A DNA stretch of 64,000 nucleotides, taken from assembly GCF_034274695.1 (NCBI RefSeq), contig NZ_CP128362.1, positions 6,388,501-6,452,500 on the forward strand, read 5' to 3'. A program made the position numbers and the translations under genes. Positions 38,979 through 53,900 of this stretch are shown here, piece by piece (position 1 is the first letter of the stretch; each line of letters begins with the position of its first letter). A model generated the notes under the pieces. It did no database searches, was not told where the DNA came from, and was given only the letters and a program-made list of their open reading frames with translations. Source of the stretch: Chitinophaga sp. LS1. GTDB taxonomy: Bacteria > Bacteroidota > Bacteroidia > Chitinophagales > Chitinophagaceae.

Positions 38979-41900
38979 TTATCTTAATACGGTCACTTCA
39001 CCTTTCACTATTTTCGTCTCTCCACCTGCCGTATTCTTGTAGCTCAACAGATACACATATGTTCCTACATCTACCAGTGATCCCTGGAATCTACCATCCC
39101 ACCCTTTGGTCTGGCTTTTACTCAGGAACACTACCTGGCCCCAACGGTTGAAGACGCGCAGATCGTAATCATACATCGGACCGTTTACGTGAGGTTTGAA
39201 CGTATCGTTGTTACCATCACCATTAGGTGTGAACGCATTCGGGAAGTCTGGCTTCGCTTCACATTGTTTGTAAGTAACTGTGATGTCGTCGGTCACAGAG
39301 CCACAATCATTGTAAACAGTCACTTTATAGTATCCGGTCGCTGTCACTACATACGTTGCTGTTGTAGCGCCATCCTGCCATCTGATGCTGTTGCCGGTAC
39401 CGGCATCTACACTCAGTGTCAGGGTCTGACCGATACAGATGGTCGTATCATTGCCCAGAGAAATATCTCCGATACCAGCCACTGTTACTTTCACGCTATC
39501 TGTAGATGTCAGATTACAATATTTGTCAAGTACTGTTACAGTGTAGGTACCTGGTGTGCTTACTTCCTTGATCGGATCGGTCGTACCATCATTCCAGAGG
39601 TAAGAGATCGCACTCGCGTTAGTCGCATCCAGTACTACCAGGCCACCGGCACAGATATCCTTGTCAGGACCGAGGTCTAAGCTGATGTTAGCCTTGTTGG
39701 TCACCGTCACAGTATCGGTCACTACACAACTATTCTTCGTTACAGTCACCCAGTAGTCACCAGGTTTAGATACGATGATAGAGTTTGTCAGCGATCCATC
39801 AGACCATTTCACACTGCCGCCATCCGGCTCAACCTGCAGCATCACTGTCTGATCAGGACATACAGAAGTATCAGGTGTCAGGGTCACGTTCGGCGGAGTA
39901 GACACCGTTACGGTCGCCTGGTCAGTTACGGTACAACCTTTCAGTGATACATCTACGGTGTAGGTACCAGCGGTACTTACAGTGATAGATGGTCCGGTAT
40001 CACCAGTGCTCCATGTGTAAGAAGCACCCTGTACATAAGCATTCAGTTTTACAGTCATGCCATCACAAATAGTGGTATCGCGGATATCAACCGTTGGTGG
40101 TGCGTTCACCGTTACCTTCACAGAGTCTGTAGCGGAACAACCATTATTGGTCACCGTTGCATAGTAAGTACCGGCAGCAGATACGGTGATCTGTTGGGTA
40201 GTTGCACCTGTGTTCCATTTAATTGTATAACCAGCACTTGCATTTGCCGCACCTGCATCCAGGGTGACTGAGTTGCCTTCGCAGATCGCAGTATCGTTAC
40301 CCAGGTTGACAGTTGGTTTCTGTACATATTGCAGGGTATAAGTCACTGGGTCAGATACGCAACCGGTTACGCCATCAGTTACGATAAAGGTAGCCTGTGT
40401 GGCACCATTCAGGTCGAACACATTGCTGGTCTGACTCTTCGGTGTGGTTACGGTACCTGCAGGATATACGCTCTGCAGTGTAAATGTTGGTTTGCTTACT
40501 TTGGTCAGCAGCTGCAGTGCAAACTTCGTATTGTCAGAACAGTTCACTGGCAGTGTAGCGTCCAGTTGTGGTTTAGGACATGCTTCTACAGTGATGATCT
40601 GTACCCTTTCGATCGCGGCATTACCACATGCGTCAGATACGTTCCATCTTCTGGTGATGGTGTAACCGTTACAAGCATCCACAGTATATGGATCGGTGGT
40701 CATGGTCGCTTTCTTAGGGAAGTTGCCATCGCAGTTATCAGTTGCGTACAGGGTAGCAGCAGCTGGTATAGTACCTCCACATGATACAGTGACAGCAGCC
40801 GGAGCCGGATCCATCACTGGTTTGGTGGTATCTACTACTGTGATCACCTGACGTACAATATTAGTATTACCACATTCGTCTTTCGCTGTCCAGACTCTGA
40901 TCAGCTGGTAGTTGCTTGCACAAGCACCGGTGATGGACTGACGGGTCTGAGAGTAGCTGATCTTCACATTGCTGGTTGCACTACAGTTGTCAGTAGCTGA
41001 CAGGTTGCTTGGCGGTGTTGGCACTGCACTACAACTTACAGTAGTATCACTTGGCGGTGTGATGGTAAATGTTGGTTTAGTTGTATCCTGAACGGTGATC
41101 ACCTGTTTCATAGTGGCAGTATTACCACAATCATCAGAAGCCGTCCAGGTACGGGTCAGACGGTAGTTGTTAGAACATGTAGTGCTCAGGAACACCTTCG
41201 TCTGGGATACAGATACTTTCACACTTGCAGAACAGTTGTCGGTAGCTGTGATAGTTGGCAGCGCAGGTACAGCGTCACAATTCACAGTCGTATCAGACAC
41301 AAGGGTCATTGAGAACGCTGGTCTGGTTGTATCCTGAACGGTGATGATCTGTTTCACTACGGTGCTGTTACCACAATTATCGGTCGCAGTCCATGTACGT
41401 GTGATCTGGTAAGTATTACTACACTTAGCACCAGAGATTGACTGTCTGGTATCCACTGGTGTTACAGTGATAGTACCAGGCGTACAGTTGTCAGTAGCCG
41501 TCAGCGTGGCAGCTGTTGGTACCTTATCACAATCTACAGTTAAGTTTGCAGGAGCAGTTACTGTGAACACAGGACCAGTCTGGTCTCTTACCGTGATGGT
41601 CTGTTTCAGGGTGTCGCTGGCGTTACCACAATTATCAACCGCTACCCATTTACGGATCAGGTAGTAATTGCTGGTACACTGACCTGCGATGTCTATTCTT
41701 GTTTCAATTGGTGCGATTGTCAGGGTACCTAAACAAGCATCGTTTGCTGTCAGGTTCACAGCAGCTGGCACCTGATCACACTCTACGGTCACATCAGCAG
41801 GTGCTGTGGAAGTGAACACAGGAGCTGTGGTATCGATCACAGTGATGGTCTGCTGAGCGGAAGTCGTGAGACCACAACGGTCTACGGCTGTCCAGGTACG

Positions 41901-44900
41901 TCTGATGATAGTCGTACAAGCATCCGGTGTCTGCGTATTATCAGTGTAAGTCACAGTCAGCGCCTCATTAGTGAATGGCTGGTGACTGAATACTGGTGTA
42001 CCGAACAGTGTAGTGTAATCTTTACCCAGTACACAATCAGTAGTGATAGCGGCTGGTACAGATACTACTACCGGAGGTGTAGTGATCCTTCTGATCTTCA
42101 CCACATTGCTGATGGTGGTGCTACAAGTGCCTGAGGTCACAATTCTTCTGAACCATACTGAATCAGCGGTGAGTGTACCTGGAGTATAGGAAGCAGAAGT
42201 ACCACCAGTACCTGTAGTCACGTTAGAGAATCCGTTGGTTGCACTGGTCGTGCTGATCTGCCACTGATAAGTGAAGGTACCGTCGCCACCACTCAGGGTA
42301 GTCGTTCCTTTCAGCTGCGCAGGTGTTTCAGAAGTACACACAGTCTGATCAGCGGAGATAGTATTACCCATTACTGGTCCCAGGTTAGTCAGTGTTACAG
42401 TAGCTGGTGTACCAGTACATGTTCCATTGCTCAGGGTCCATTGAAGAACAGCTGTTGTATTTACCAGCACTATTACTTTGGCAGTTGGATTGTTCAGGTC
42501 AGCAGCTGCGATGGTTGCAGTACCACTGATCACAGTCCATGTACCTTTAGAAGTAGCGATGGCGCCTGGCGTAGCAGTCATTATAAAGGCAGAGTCATTA
42601 CAATGTGTCTGGTTAGCGCCGGCATTTGCAGCTTCCGGCATCATATCGTTCTTCAGGAAGACAGTGCTGCTGGTTGCGCATGAATTGTTAGTGATTGTCC
42701 AGATTGCAGTGGCAGTATCACCTGCTGGTACAAAGATCTTAGCTGTCGGATTATTCAGATCAGCTGTTGCGATCGTAGCGGTAGAACCTGTGTAGAATGA
42801 CCAGGTACCGGTACCAATAGTAGCAGTGTTGGCTGTCATGACGAAGGCACTGTCAGAACAATGCGTCTGTGCAGAACCGGCATTTGCCACATCCGGCATC
42901 TTATCATTTACCAGTTTCACTGTGCTGCTGGAAGTACATACACCGTTGGTGATGGTCCAGGTAGCAATTACGCTATCACCTTCTGGTACGCTGATGGTCG
43001 CATTTGGCTTGTGCACATCCGCTGCAGCGATAGTAGCAGTAGAACCGGTTGGTAATGTCCAGGTTCCTACGGCACCGGCTACATCAGGTGTATTAGCTGC
43101 CAGGGTGAAGGTGCTGGTCGCACACTGGTGGGTTTCGGTACCTGCAGCTGCTGCTGTTGGTTGCTGATAGTTCACCAGTTTAATGCTGTCAACTGTAGAA
43201 CAAGCACCGTTTGTGATTGTCCAGTAAGCCATCACGCTGTCACCCGCAGGTACGTTGATAGTAGCGGTGATGCTGTTTGCATTCGTAATAGTAGCAGTTG
43301 TTTTAGATACTGTCCATGTACCGGTAGCGGTAGTCAGTGATGGTGCAGTTGCACTCATAGTGAATACGGCGTCGTTACAATGTTTCAGAGAATCAGGACC
43401 CGCGTCTGCCTGAGCTGGCGCTTCGTAATTCTTCAACAGGATCATATCATAGCTGGAGCAGACACCGTTGGTTACTGTCCAGATTGCGGTTGCGGTATCG
43501 CCTGCAGGCAGGGTGAATACTGCATGGATATTAGTAGAGTCAGTCGCGTTGAAGCTTGCGGCACTACCTGGGTACAGAGACCACTTACCGACTGCTGTTG
43601 CCAGGTCTGGTGCGGTCGCTGCCATAGTGAATGTAGTGTTATTACACTGTACCAGGGAGTCAGAACCGGCATCAGCCTGCGCTGGTTGCTGATAGTTGTA
43701 CAGTTTAATTGTATCGGCACTGTAACAGATACCGTTGGTCAGTGTCCAGGAGATGTATGCGCTATCACCATTTGGTACAGTGAAAGTAGTGCTGCTATTA
43801 TTAAGGTCAGCAGCCGGGAAGGTCGCATTACCCTTCACTACTGTCCAGTAACCGATCGCACCCGGTACATCCGGAGCATTCGCCGTTACAGGGAAGGTAG
43901 TGGTCATACACTGTTGCATATCTGCTGGTACAGCGGCAGCAGTTGGTGACATATAGTTCACCAGTTTCACTGTGTCGCTGGTAGAACATGTACCGTTACC
44001 GATTGACCAGATAGCGAGTACACTATCTCCTGCAGGAACAAAGATGGTAGTATACGGATCGTTTGGATCACTTGCTACAGCGGCAGTAGTGCCTACGAAC
44101 GTCCATTCACCGATCGCACCTGTTACATCAGGTTCGTTTGCACTCATTACGAAAGCACTGTCAGAACAATGTTTCACTAATTCCGCACCTGCATCAGCAT
44201 TAACAGGAGTCAGGTAGTTAGTCAGTATCACAGCCGCAGAATCAGCACAGACACCATTTGTTACAACCCAATGTAATTCAGCAGAAGCATCATTTGGCAG
44301 GGTTAGGTGTGCCGCTGGCAAATGCTCTTCGCCGGTAGCGATAGTAGCAGAACCGCTGCGAACATACCATGTTCCGATAGCACCTGTTACGTTTGGTGTA
44401 GAACCAGCCAGTACGAAGTCTGAACCCGCACACTTGGTCTGGTCAGTACCCGCACTTACTGCTGTTGGCTGTTCGTAATCGATCAGCACAATGTTGTCTG
44501 AAGTGGTACAACCCAGGTTGGTGATGGTCCAGCTCAGTACCACCGTAGAACCCGCAGCTACCGTGAAGGTAGTGTTCGGATCATTCAGCTGTGCAGCTGA
44601 GATAGTATAAGAAGCAGGAGATACAACACTCCAGTAACCGGTTGCTCCAGCTACGGAAGGCGTATTCGCTGTCATGGTAAAGGCATCGTAGTTACAATGT
44701 TTGAGGGTGTCTACACCCGCATCTGCATTAGCAGGAGGATTATTGTTTACAATCCATACCGTGTCCACATCCGCACATACACCGTTTGTAATCGTCCAGT
44801 ACAACATGCTGCTGTCACCAACAGGAATGGTCACAGTCGTGGTCGGACTATTGACACTTGCAATGGTTGCGGTAGATCCGGCTGGCTTAGACCATGTACC

Positions 44901-47900
44901 GGAAGCTGTAGATACAGATGGTGCATTGGCCGCCATGGTGAAGGTCGCTGTGTTACACTGGTGCTGGTCAGGACCGGCATCAGCATCAGCTGGTTTCACA
45001 TAGTTGACCAGTTTCACGCTATCTATAGTAGAACATGTACCATTTACAACTGTCCAGTAAGCCATTACACTATCTCCCACAGGAACTGTGATCGTAGTGG
45101 TCGGGCTGTTTGGACTGGTAATCGTAGCTGCCGCTTTGGATACTGTCCACGTGCCAACACCTACGCTGGCCGCAGTGGCTGACATGGTGAAGGTATCGTT
45201 CGCACACTGCCTGATGGAATCAGGGCCTGCCTGCGCTGTAGCAGGCGCCTGGTAGTTCTTCAGGAAAACATAATCGGTGCTGGAACAAACACCATTGGTG
45301 ACTGTCCATATCAAGGTAGCTGTATCGCCTGCGGCTAAGGTCACCGTAGCTGCAGGATTGTTGAACATACCTGTAGTGATAGTGGCCGTGCTGCCTGTAA
45401 ATGTTGACCATGTGCCTACTGCTGTAGCCGGAGCTACGGCTGTAGCCTGCATGGTGAAGGAAGCATTATTACACTGTACGATGGAATCCGGACCCGCATC
45501 GGCAGTAGTGGGCATAGCGTAATTCACTAATACAATACTGTCTTTAGAAAAACAGGTACCATTCGTCACGGTCCAGTACAGGGTGGCTGTAGAGCCAGTC
45601 GCTACTGTGATCACAGCATTTACATTGCTGCTATCAGCAGTACCGATCGTTGCAGTACCACTCTTTATAGACCACTTACCAGTACCGATCGTTGGCGTAG
45701 TCGCCGCCATGGTAAAGGAAGGGGTCGCACACTGTTTCACACTATCAGGACCTGCATCGGCGGTTGATGGTGTGGCGTAGTTAATCAGTTTTACATAATC
45801 AGTAGAAGAACAGGTACCGTTGGTCACTGTCCATATCAGTGTAGCTGTATCACCAGCTGCCAGGGTCACCGTAGCTGCAGGATCGTTGAACATACCCGTA
45901 GTAATAGTGGCAGTGCTGCCTGTGAAGGTAGACCAGGTACCGGTACCGATGGCAGGTGTTGTCGCCTGCATGGTGAAGGTGCTGTTCGCACACTGCATAA
46001 TAGAATCCGGACCAGCATTCGCTGTTACCGGTTGCATATAATTGATCAGTGTTACTGAAGCAGAATCAGCGCACACACCGTTGGTTATGACCCAACTTAA
46101 TAAGGCTGTCTGACCAGCAGGAACTATAACAGTTGAAGTAGCACTGGTCGGTGTGGTCACCGTTGCTGTTCCACTGCGTACATACCAGTAACCGGTTGCG
46201 CCGGTCATTGGTGTAGAACCAGCAAGCGTAAACAGACTGTCAGAACAATGAGACTGGGCAGAACCTGCTGACGTAGCGGTTGGCTGTTCGTAATTGATCA
46301 GCACAATGTTGTCTGAAGTGGTACAACCCAGGTTGGTGATGGTCCAGCTCAGTACCACCGTAGAACCCGCAGTTACCGTGAAGGTAGTGTTCGGATCATT
46401 CAGCTGTGCAGCTGAGATAGTATAAGAAGCAGGAGATACAACACTCCAGTAACCGGTTGCTCCAGCTACGGAAGGCGTATTCGCTGTCATGGTAAAGGCA
46501 TCGTAGTTACAATGTTTGAGGGTGTCTACACCCGCATCTGCATTAGCAGGAGGATTATTGTTTACAATCCATACCGTGTCCACATCCGCACATACACCGT
46601 TTGTAATCGTCCAGTACAACATGCTGCTGTCACCAACAGGAATGGTCACAGTCGTGGTCGGACTATTGACACTCGCAATGGTTGCGGTAGATCCGGCTGG
46701 TTTAGACCATGTACCGGAAGCTGTAGATACAGATGGTGCATTGGCCGTCATGGTGAAGGTCGCTGTGTTACACTGGTGCTGGTCAGGACCGGCATCAGCA
46801 TCAGCTGGTTTCACATAGTTCACCAGTTTTATGCTATCCCTGGTAGAACATGTACCATTCACGATTGTCCAGTAAGCCATTACACTATCTCCCACAGGAA
46901 CTGTGATCGTAGTGGTCGGGCTGTTTGGACTGGTAATCGTAGCTGTCGCTTTGGATACTGTCCACGTGCCAACACCTACGCTGGCCGCAGTGGCTGACAT
47001 GGTGAAGGTATCGTTCGCACACTGCCTGATGGAATCAGGGCCTGCCTGCGCTGTAGCAGGCGCCTGGTAGTTCTTCAGGAAAACATAATCGGTGCTGGAA
47101 CAAACACCATTGGTGACTGTCCATATCAAGGTAGCTGTATCGCCTGCGGCTAAGGTCACCGTAGCTGCAGGATTGTTGAACATACCTGTAGTGATAGTGG
47201 CCGTGCTGCCTGTAAATGTTGACCATGTGCCTACTGCTGTAGCCGGAGCTACGGCTGTAGCCTGCATGGTGAAGGAAGCATTATTACACTGTACGATGGA
47301 ATCCGGACCCGCATCGGCAGTAGTGGGCATAGCGTAATTCACTAATACAATACTGTCTTTAGAAAAACAGGTACCATTCGTCACGGTCCAGTACAGGGTG
47401 GCTGTAGAGCCAGTCGCTACTGTGATCACTGCATTTACATTGTTGCTATCAGCAGTACCGATCGTTGCAGTACCACTCTTTATAGACCACTTACCAGTAC
47501 CGATCGTTGGCGTAGTCGCCGCCATGGTAAAGGAAGGGGTCGCACACTGTTTCACACTATCAGGACCTGCATCGGCGGTTGATGGTGTGGCGTAGTTAAT
47601 CAGTTTTACATAATCAGTAGAAGAACAGGTACCGTTGGTCACTGTCCATATCAGTGTAGCTGTATCACCAGCTGCCAGGGTCACCGTAGCTGCAGGATCG
47701 TTGAACATACCCGTAGTAATAGTGGCAGTGCTGCCTGTGAAGGTAGACCAGGTACCGGTACCGATGGCAGGTGTTGTCGCCTGCATGGTGAAGGTGCTGT
47801 TCGCACACTGCATAATAGAATCCGGACCAGCATTCGCTGTTACCGGTTGCATATAATTGATCAGTGTTACTGAAGCAGAATCAGCGCACACACCGTTGGT

Positions 47901-50900
47901 TATGACCCAACTTAATAAGGCTGTCTGACCAGCAGGAACTATAACAGTTGAAGTAGCACTGGTCGGTGTGGTCACCGTTGCTGTTCCACTGCGTACATAC
48001 CAGTAACCGGTTGCGCCGGTCATTGGTGTAGAACTAGCAAGCGTAAACAGACTGTCAGAACAATGAGACTGGGCAGAACCTGCTGACGTAGCGGTTGGCT
48101 GTTCGTAATTGATCAGCACAATGTTGTCTGAAGTGGTACAACCCAGGTTGGTGATGGTCCAGCTCAGTACCACTGTAGAACCCGCAGTTACCGTGAAGGT
48201 AGTGTTCGGATCATTCAGCTGTGCAGCTGAGATAGTATAAGAAGCAGGAGATACAACACTCCAGTAACCGGTTGCTCCAGCTACGGAAGGCGTATTCGCT
48301 GTCATGGTAAAGGCATCGTAGTTACAATGTTTGAGGGTGTCTACACCCGCATCTGCATTAGCAGGAGGATTATTGTTTACAATCCATACCGTGTCTACAT
48401 CCGCACATACACCGTTTGTAATCGTCCAGTACAACATGCTGCTGTCACCAACAGGAATGGTCACAGTCGTGGTCGGACTATTGACACTTGCAATGGTTGC
48501 GGTAGATCCGGCTGGCTTAGACCATGTACCGGAAGCTGTAGATACAGATGGTGCATTGGCCGCCATGGTGAAGGTCGCTGTGTTACACTGGTGCTGATCA
48601 GGACCTGCTTCTGCATCAGTTGGTTTCACATAGTTCACCAGTTTTATGCTATCCCTGGTAGAACATGTACCATTCACGATTGTCCAGTAAGCCATAACGC
48701 TGTCGCCTACAGGAACTGTGATCGTAGTAGTCGTGCTGTTTGGACTGGTGATCGTAGCAGTCGCTTTGGATACAGTCCACGTGCCAACACCTACGCTAGC
48801 CGCAGTGGCTGACATGGTGAAGGTTGTGTTCGCACACTGCTTGATAGAATCAAGACCTGCCTGCGCTGTTGAAGGCGCCTGGTAGTTCTTCAGGTAAACA
48901 TAATCAGTGCTGGAACAAACACCATTTGTTACAGTCCATATCAAGGTAGCTGTATCGCCTGCTGCCAGGGTCACTGTAGCTGCAGCATTGTTGAACATGC
49001 CTGTAGTGATGGTGGCCTTGCTGCCTGTAAATGTAGACCATGTACCTACTGCTGTAGCCGGAGCAGCAGCTGTAGCCTGCATGGTGAACGAAGCGTTATT
49101 ACATTGTACGATGGAATCCGGACCTGCATTGGCAGTAGTTGGCATAGCGTAGTTCACTAATACAACACTGTCTTTAGAAGAACAGGTACCATTCGTCACG
49201 GTCCAGTACAGGGTGGCAGTAGAGCCAGTCGCTACTGTGATCACAGCATTTACTTTGCTGCTATCGGCAGTACCGATCGTTGCAGTACCACTCTTTACAG
49301 ACCACTTACCGGTACCGATCGTTGGCGTAGTCGCCGCCATGGTAAAGGAAGGGGTCGCACACTGTTTCACACTATCAGGACCTGCATTGGCAGTAGTCGG
49401 TGTAGCGTAGTTAATCAGTTTTACATAATCAGTAGAAGAACAGGTACCGTTGGTCACTGTCCATATCAGTGTAGCAGTATCACCAGCTGCCAGGGTCACC
49501 GTAGCCGCAGGATTGTTGAACATACCTGTAGTGATGGTGGCTTTGCTGCCTGTGAAGGTGGACCAGGTACCGGTTGCGGTAGATGGAGAAGCAGCTGTTG
49601 CCTGCATGGTGAAGGTACTGTTCGCACACTGCATAATAGAATCCGGACCAGCATTCGCTGCTACCGGTTGCATATAGTTGATCAGTGTTACTGAAGCAGA
49701 GTCAGCGCAGGCACCGTTGGTGATTACCCAACGTAATAAGGCTGTCTGACCAGCAGGTACAATCACCGTTGAAGTAGCACTGGTCGGTGTAGTCACCGTT
49801 GCTGTACCACTGCGTACGTACCAGTAACCGGTTGCACCGGTCATTGGTGTAGAACCAGCGAGCGTAAACAGACTGTCAGAACAATGTTGCTGTGCAGAAC
49901 CTGCTGACGTAGCGGTTGGCTGTACATAATTGATCAGCACAATATTGTCTGAAGAAGTACAACCAATATTAGTAATAGTCCATTTCAGTACTACAGTCTG
50001 ACCGGCAGTTACGCTGAAGGTAGCAGTCGGGTTGTTCAGCTGTGCAGCAGAAATAGTATACGTAGATGGAGAAACAACAGTCCAGGTACCCCATGCACCA
50101 GATACTGAAGGTGAGTTCGCGGACATTGTAAAAGTAGCGTTGTTACACTGCTTGATCGTGTCCGGACCGGCATTCGCAGCAGCTGGTGACAGGTTATTGA
50201 CGATCCATACTGAGTCCGTAGTGGTACATGCACCATTCGTGATGGTCCAGTACAACCTGGTGCTATCTCCTGTTGGAAGGGTTACAGTAGTGGTTGGACT
50301 TGTTGGATTTGCGATCGTTGCTGTAGAACCGGTTGGTTTGGTCCACATACCTGAAGCGGTAGATACAGATGGTGCATTGCCCGCCATGGTGAAGGTAGTG
50401 GTCGCACACTGATGTTGATCAGGACCTGCTTCAGCATCAGTTGGTTTCACATAGTTCACCAGTTTTATGCTATCCCTGGTAGAACATGTACCATTCACGA
50501 TTGTCCAGTAAGCCATAACGCTGTCGCCTACAGGAACTGTGATTGTAGTGGTCGTGCTATTTGGACTGGTGATAGTAGCAGTTGCCTTGGATACAGTCCA
50601 CGTGCCTACACCTACGCTAGCCGCAGTGGCTGACATGGTGAAGGTTGTGTTCGCACACTGCTTGATAGAATCAAGACCTGCCTGCGCTGTAGATGGCGCC
50701 TGGTAGTTCTTCAGTAAAACATAATCAGTGCTGGAACAAACACCATTTGTTACAGTCCATATCAAGGTAGCTGTATCGCCTGCTGCCAGGGTCACCGTAG
50801 CTGCAGCATTGTTGAACATGCCTGTAGTGATGGTGGCCTTGCTGCCGGTAAATGTAGACCATGTACCTACTGCTGTAGCCGGGGCTGCTGCTGTAGCCAG

Positions 50901-53900
50901 CATGGTGAACGAAGCGTTATTACATTGTACAATTGAATCCGGACCTGCATTGGCAGTAGTTGGCATAGCGTAGTTCACTAATACAATACTGTCTTTAGAA
51001 GAACAGGTACCATTCGTCACTGTCCAGTACAGGGTGGCAGTAGAGCCAGTCGCTACTGTGATCACAGCATTTACTTTGCTGCTATCAGCAGTACCGATAG
51101 TAGCAGTACCACTCTTTATAGACCACTTACCTGTACCGATAGTTGGCGTAGTCGCCGCCATGGTAAAGGAAGGGGTCGCACACTGTTTCACACTATCAGG
51201 ACCTGCATTGGCAGTAGTCGGTGTAGCGTAATTAATCAGTTTTACGTAATCGGTAGAAGAACAGGTTCCGTTGGTCACTGTCCATATCAGTGTAGCAGTA
51301 TCACCAGCTGCCAGGGTCACCGTAGCTGCAGGATTGTTGAACATACCTGTAGTGATGGTGGCTTTGCTACCTGTGAAGGTGGACCAGGTACCGGTTGCGG
51401 TAGATGGAGAAGCAGCAGTTGCCTGCATGGTGAATGTGCTGTTCGCACACTGCATAATAGAATCCGGACCAGCATTCGCTGTTACCGGTTGCATATAGTT
51501 AGTCAGTAATACAGTAGAAGAAGTCGTACAAGCGCCGTTGGTAATTGTCCAGGTCAGCGTTGCAGTCTTACCTGCAGGTACGAATACTGTAGTAGTAGGA
51601 CTGGAAGTATTTGTGATAGTTGCTGTACCAGTGTAAGTCCATGCACCTGCACCTACCGAAGCGGAGTTAGCCGCCATGGTGAACAGGGAGTCATTACAAT
51701 GTGTCTGTGCAGGACCTGCATTGGAAGTAGTCGGTGCTGTATAAACAGTGACAGTACCGCTTGCACAGGCAGTAGTACCACACTTACCGTTGCTTTCTAC
51801 CCTTACATAATATGTAGTCGTTGCAGAAACGCTCACAGTGATAGAAGAACCAGTACCGATTGAAGTACCGGAACCACAACCACCTGCATACCACACATAT
51901 TGGCCTGCGGTAGTACCATTGGCGTTAGTACCCAGGGTTCCACCTACAACTGTCAGGGTAGAAGAACCACTTGTACAGATAGAAGGTGCACTTACTGTTA
52001 CGCTGGTTGGAGCAGTTGGCGGCGTTTCAACATTTACTTTGATAGTAGTTGAATTGGTACAACCACCATTATTACTTCTGAAGTTAACTGTAAATGTATA
52101 TACACCTGCAGCAACACCAGTAGGAATAGGTACAGTGATCGGCCATGAAGTTATTTGAGTTTCAGGCACTGCAGAGAAGCCGGACATAGTACCAGTTACA
52201 CTGTAGTAAGTTGGCGTACCGCTGGTAGCTGTGGTATCCATCGTGAAATAACCCTGCGTGTTACAAACGGTATCAGGCTTCAGGGTCATGGTTGGCAGCG
52301 CAGTATAGTGCAGCACTACCTGATCTGAGTTGGTACCACAACCACTTGCATTGTTGATGGTCCATGCCAGCGTTACATCCTGATAGCTACCGTTGGTAAT
52401 TCTCACAGTAGTATTATAGGCGTGTATATCATCGATGGTTACACCAGTAGAGGATCCTACTATTGACCATGTACCGGTTTCTGCGAAGTCACCTGTCAAG
52501 GTGAGATCCGGTTCGTTCGCCTGCATGGTAAATACATTATTAGTACCACACAACGTTGTATCCGGACCTGCATAAGCAGTGGTAGCGCCAGTGATCAGTG
52601 TCAGGGTATCATAAGCATAGCCCACACAATCAGAGTTGCCGGTTGCTGTCACAGTCCACTGCAGGTAAACGGTAATACCCGGATTATTCAGGGTAACTGT
52701 AGCAGCAGGGTTGTTCTTATTTAAAGTAACGTAGTCGGAGAAGTTGATGGTAGAGCTGGTGTCACCAGAAATACCAGGACCAGAGATACCAGTGATCGTC
52801 CACACGCCTTTGGTACCAGTAATGGTACTACGGGTCATAGTGAAGGTACCTGAGGCATTGCTTCCATCTTCCACACACTTGGTCACATGTGTACCAGCAG
52901 GTGGTGAAGGCACAGCCGTAAGGTGAATGATAAATGGCGCCGACGTGACGGTACAGGTTCCATTCGTGACAACGACTATAAAGGAGCTGTCGGCAAGGGT
53001 CTCTGTATTATATATCATACCCGTCTGATCATTATAATCAGAGAGCAATGTACCTGTAGCCACGCTTGAGCCTTTGTACCAACGGATGCTCTTGGTAGCA
53101 TCACCATTTGGTGCCAGAGCATCAGCAATACTCAGGGTAACCCTGCTACCCACACACAATGAAGTATCAGAAGCGGCCACCTCCACGATAGGTTTGTCAT
53201 CCTTCTTAATAGTAGCACTATTTGAGTCAATACAGGTCTTACCACCATCTACACCATAAGTTATATAACCATATACGGTAATAGTAGTATCACTTACAAC
53301 TGTGATCTGTCGGTCTGGACCAACGTAACTGGTATCATTCCATTTAAAGTAATCATAACCACCGGAGGCTTGTAGGTCAACCGTGCCTCCCTCACAGACC
53401 TGCGTTTTGGTCAGGTATAGTATTGGCATCGGTAGTATCGTGATCTTGACCGATGATGACGGGGCCGCACAGGTTTGTGAGGAGCTTCCGCTTTCATATA
53501 TCCTGACACGGAACAGGTAATCGGCAGCTACGTCTTTCGTACCTTTCAGTTCTCCTTCCGTGATTACCAGGGTGTCATTGTTAGCAGTACCAAAAGGAAC
53601 ATCGAACCAGGTCACACCACCATCATCAGACATTTCCCATTGGTACTCTGCATTTGTAAAGTAATTGGTTGGCGTATAAGAAGAAACGAGCGTAGTAGCA
53701 ACGCCCTCACACAATACCTCTTTCAGGCTGCTGGCAGCGCCAAGGATAGAAGCGGTGATAATCGGACTACAATAAGAGAATTGAATATCATCCAACGCAA
53801 TATCGTTACCACAACCACCGGGGAAGTTGTTGATAATTCGTACAATTACGTTCGTAACGCCGGTAGGTACGGTGAAAGATCCACCGAACCGTTGCCATGT

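Noticed and set aside
44697..48812. Identical 161-codon plus-strand frames repeated every 1815 bp, which could look like a gene family
   Set aside because: They are antisense copies within the super-repeat of the second adhesin.
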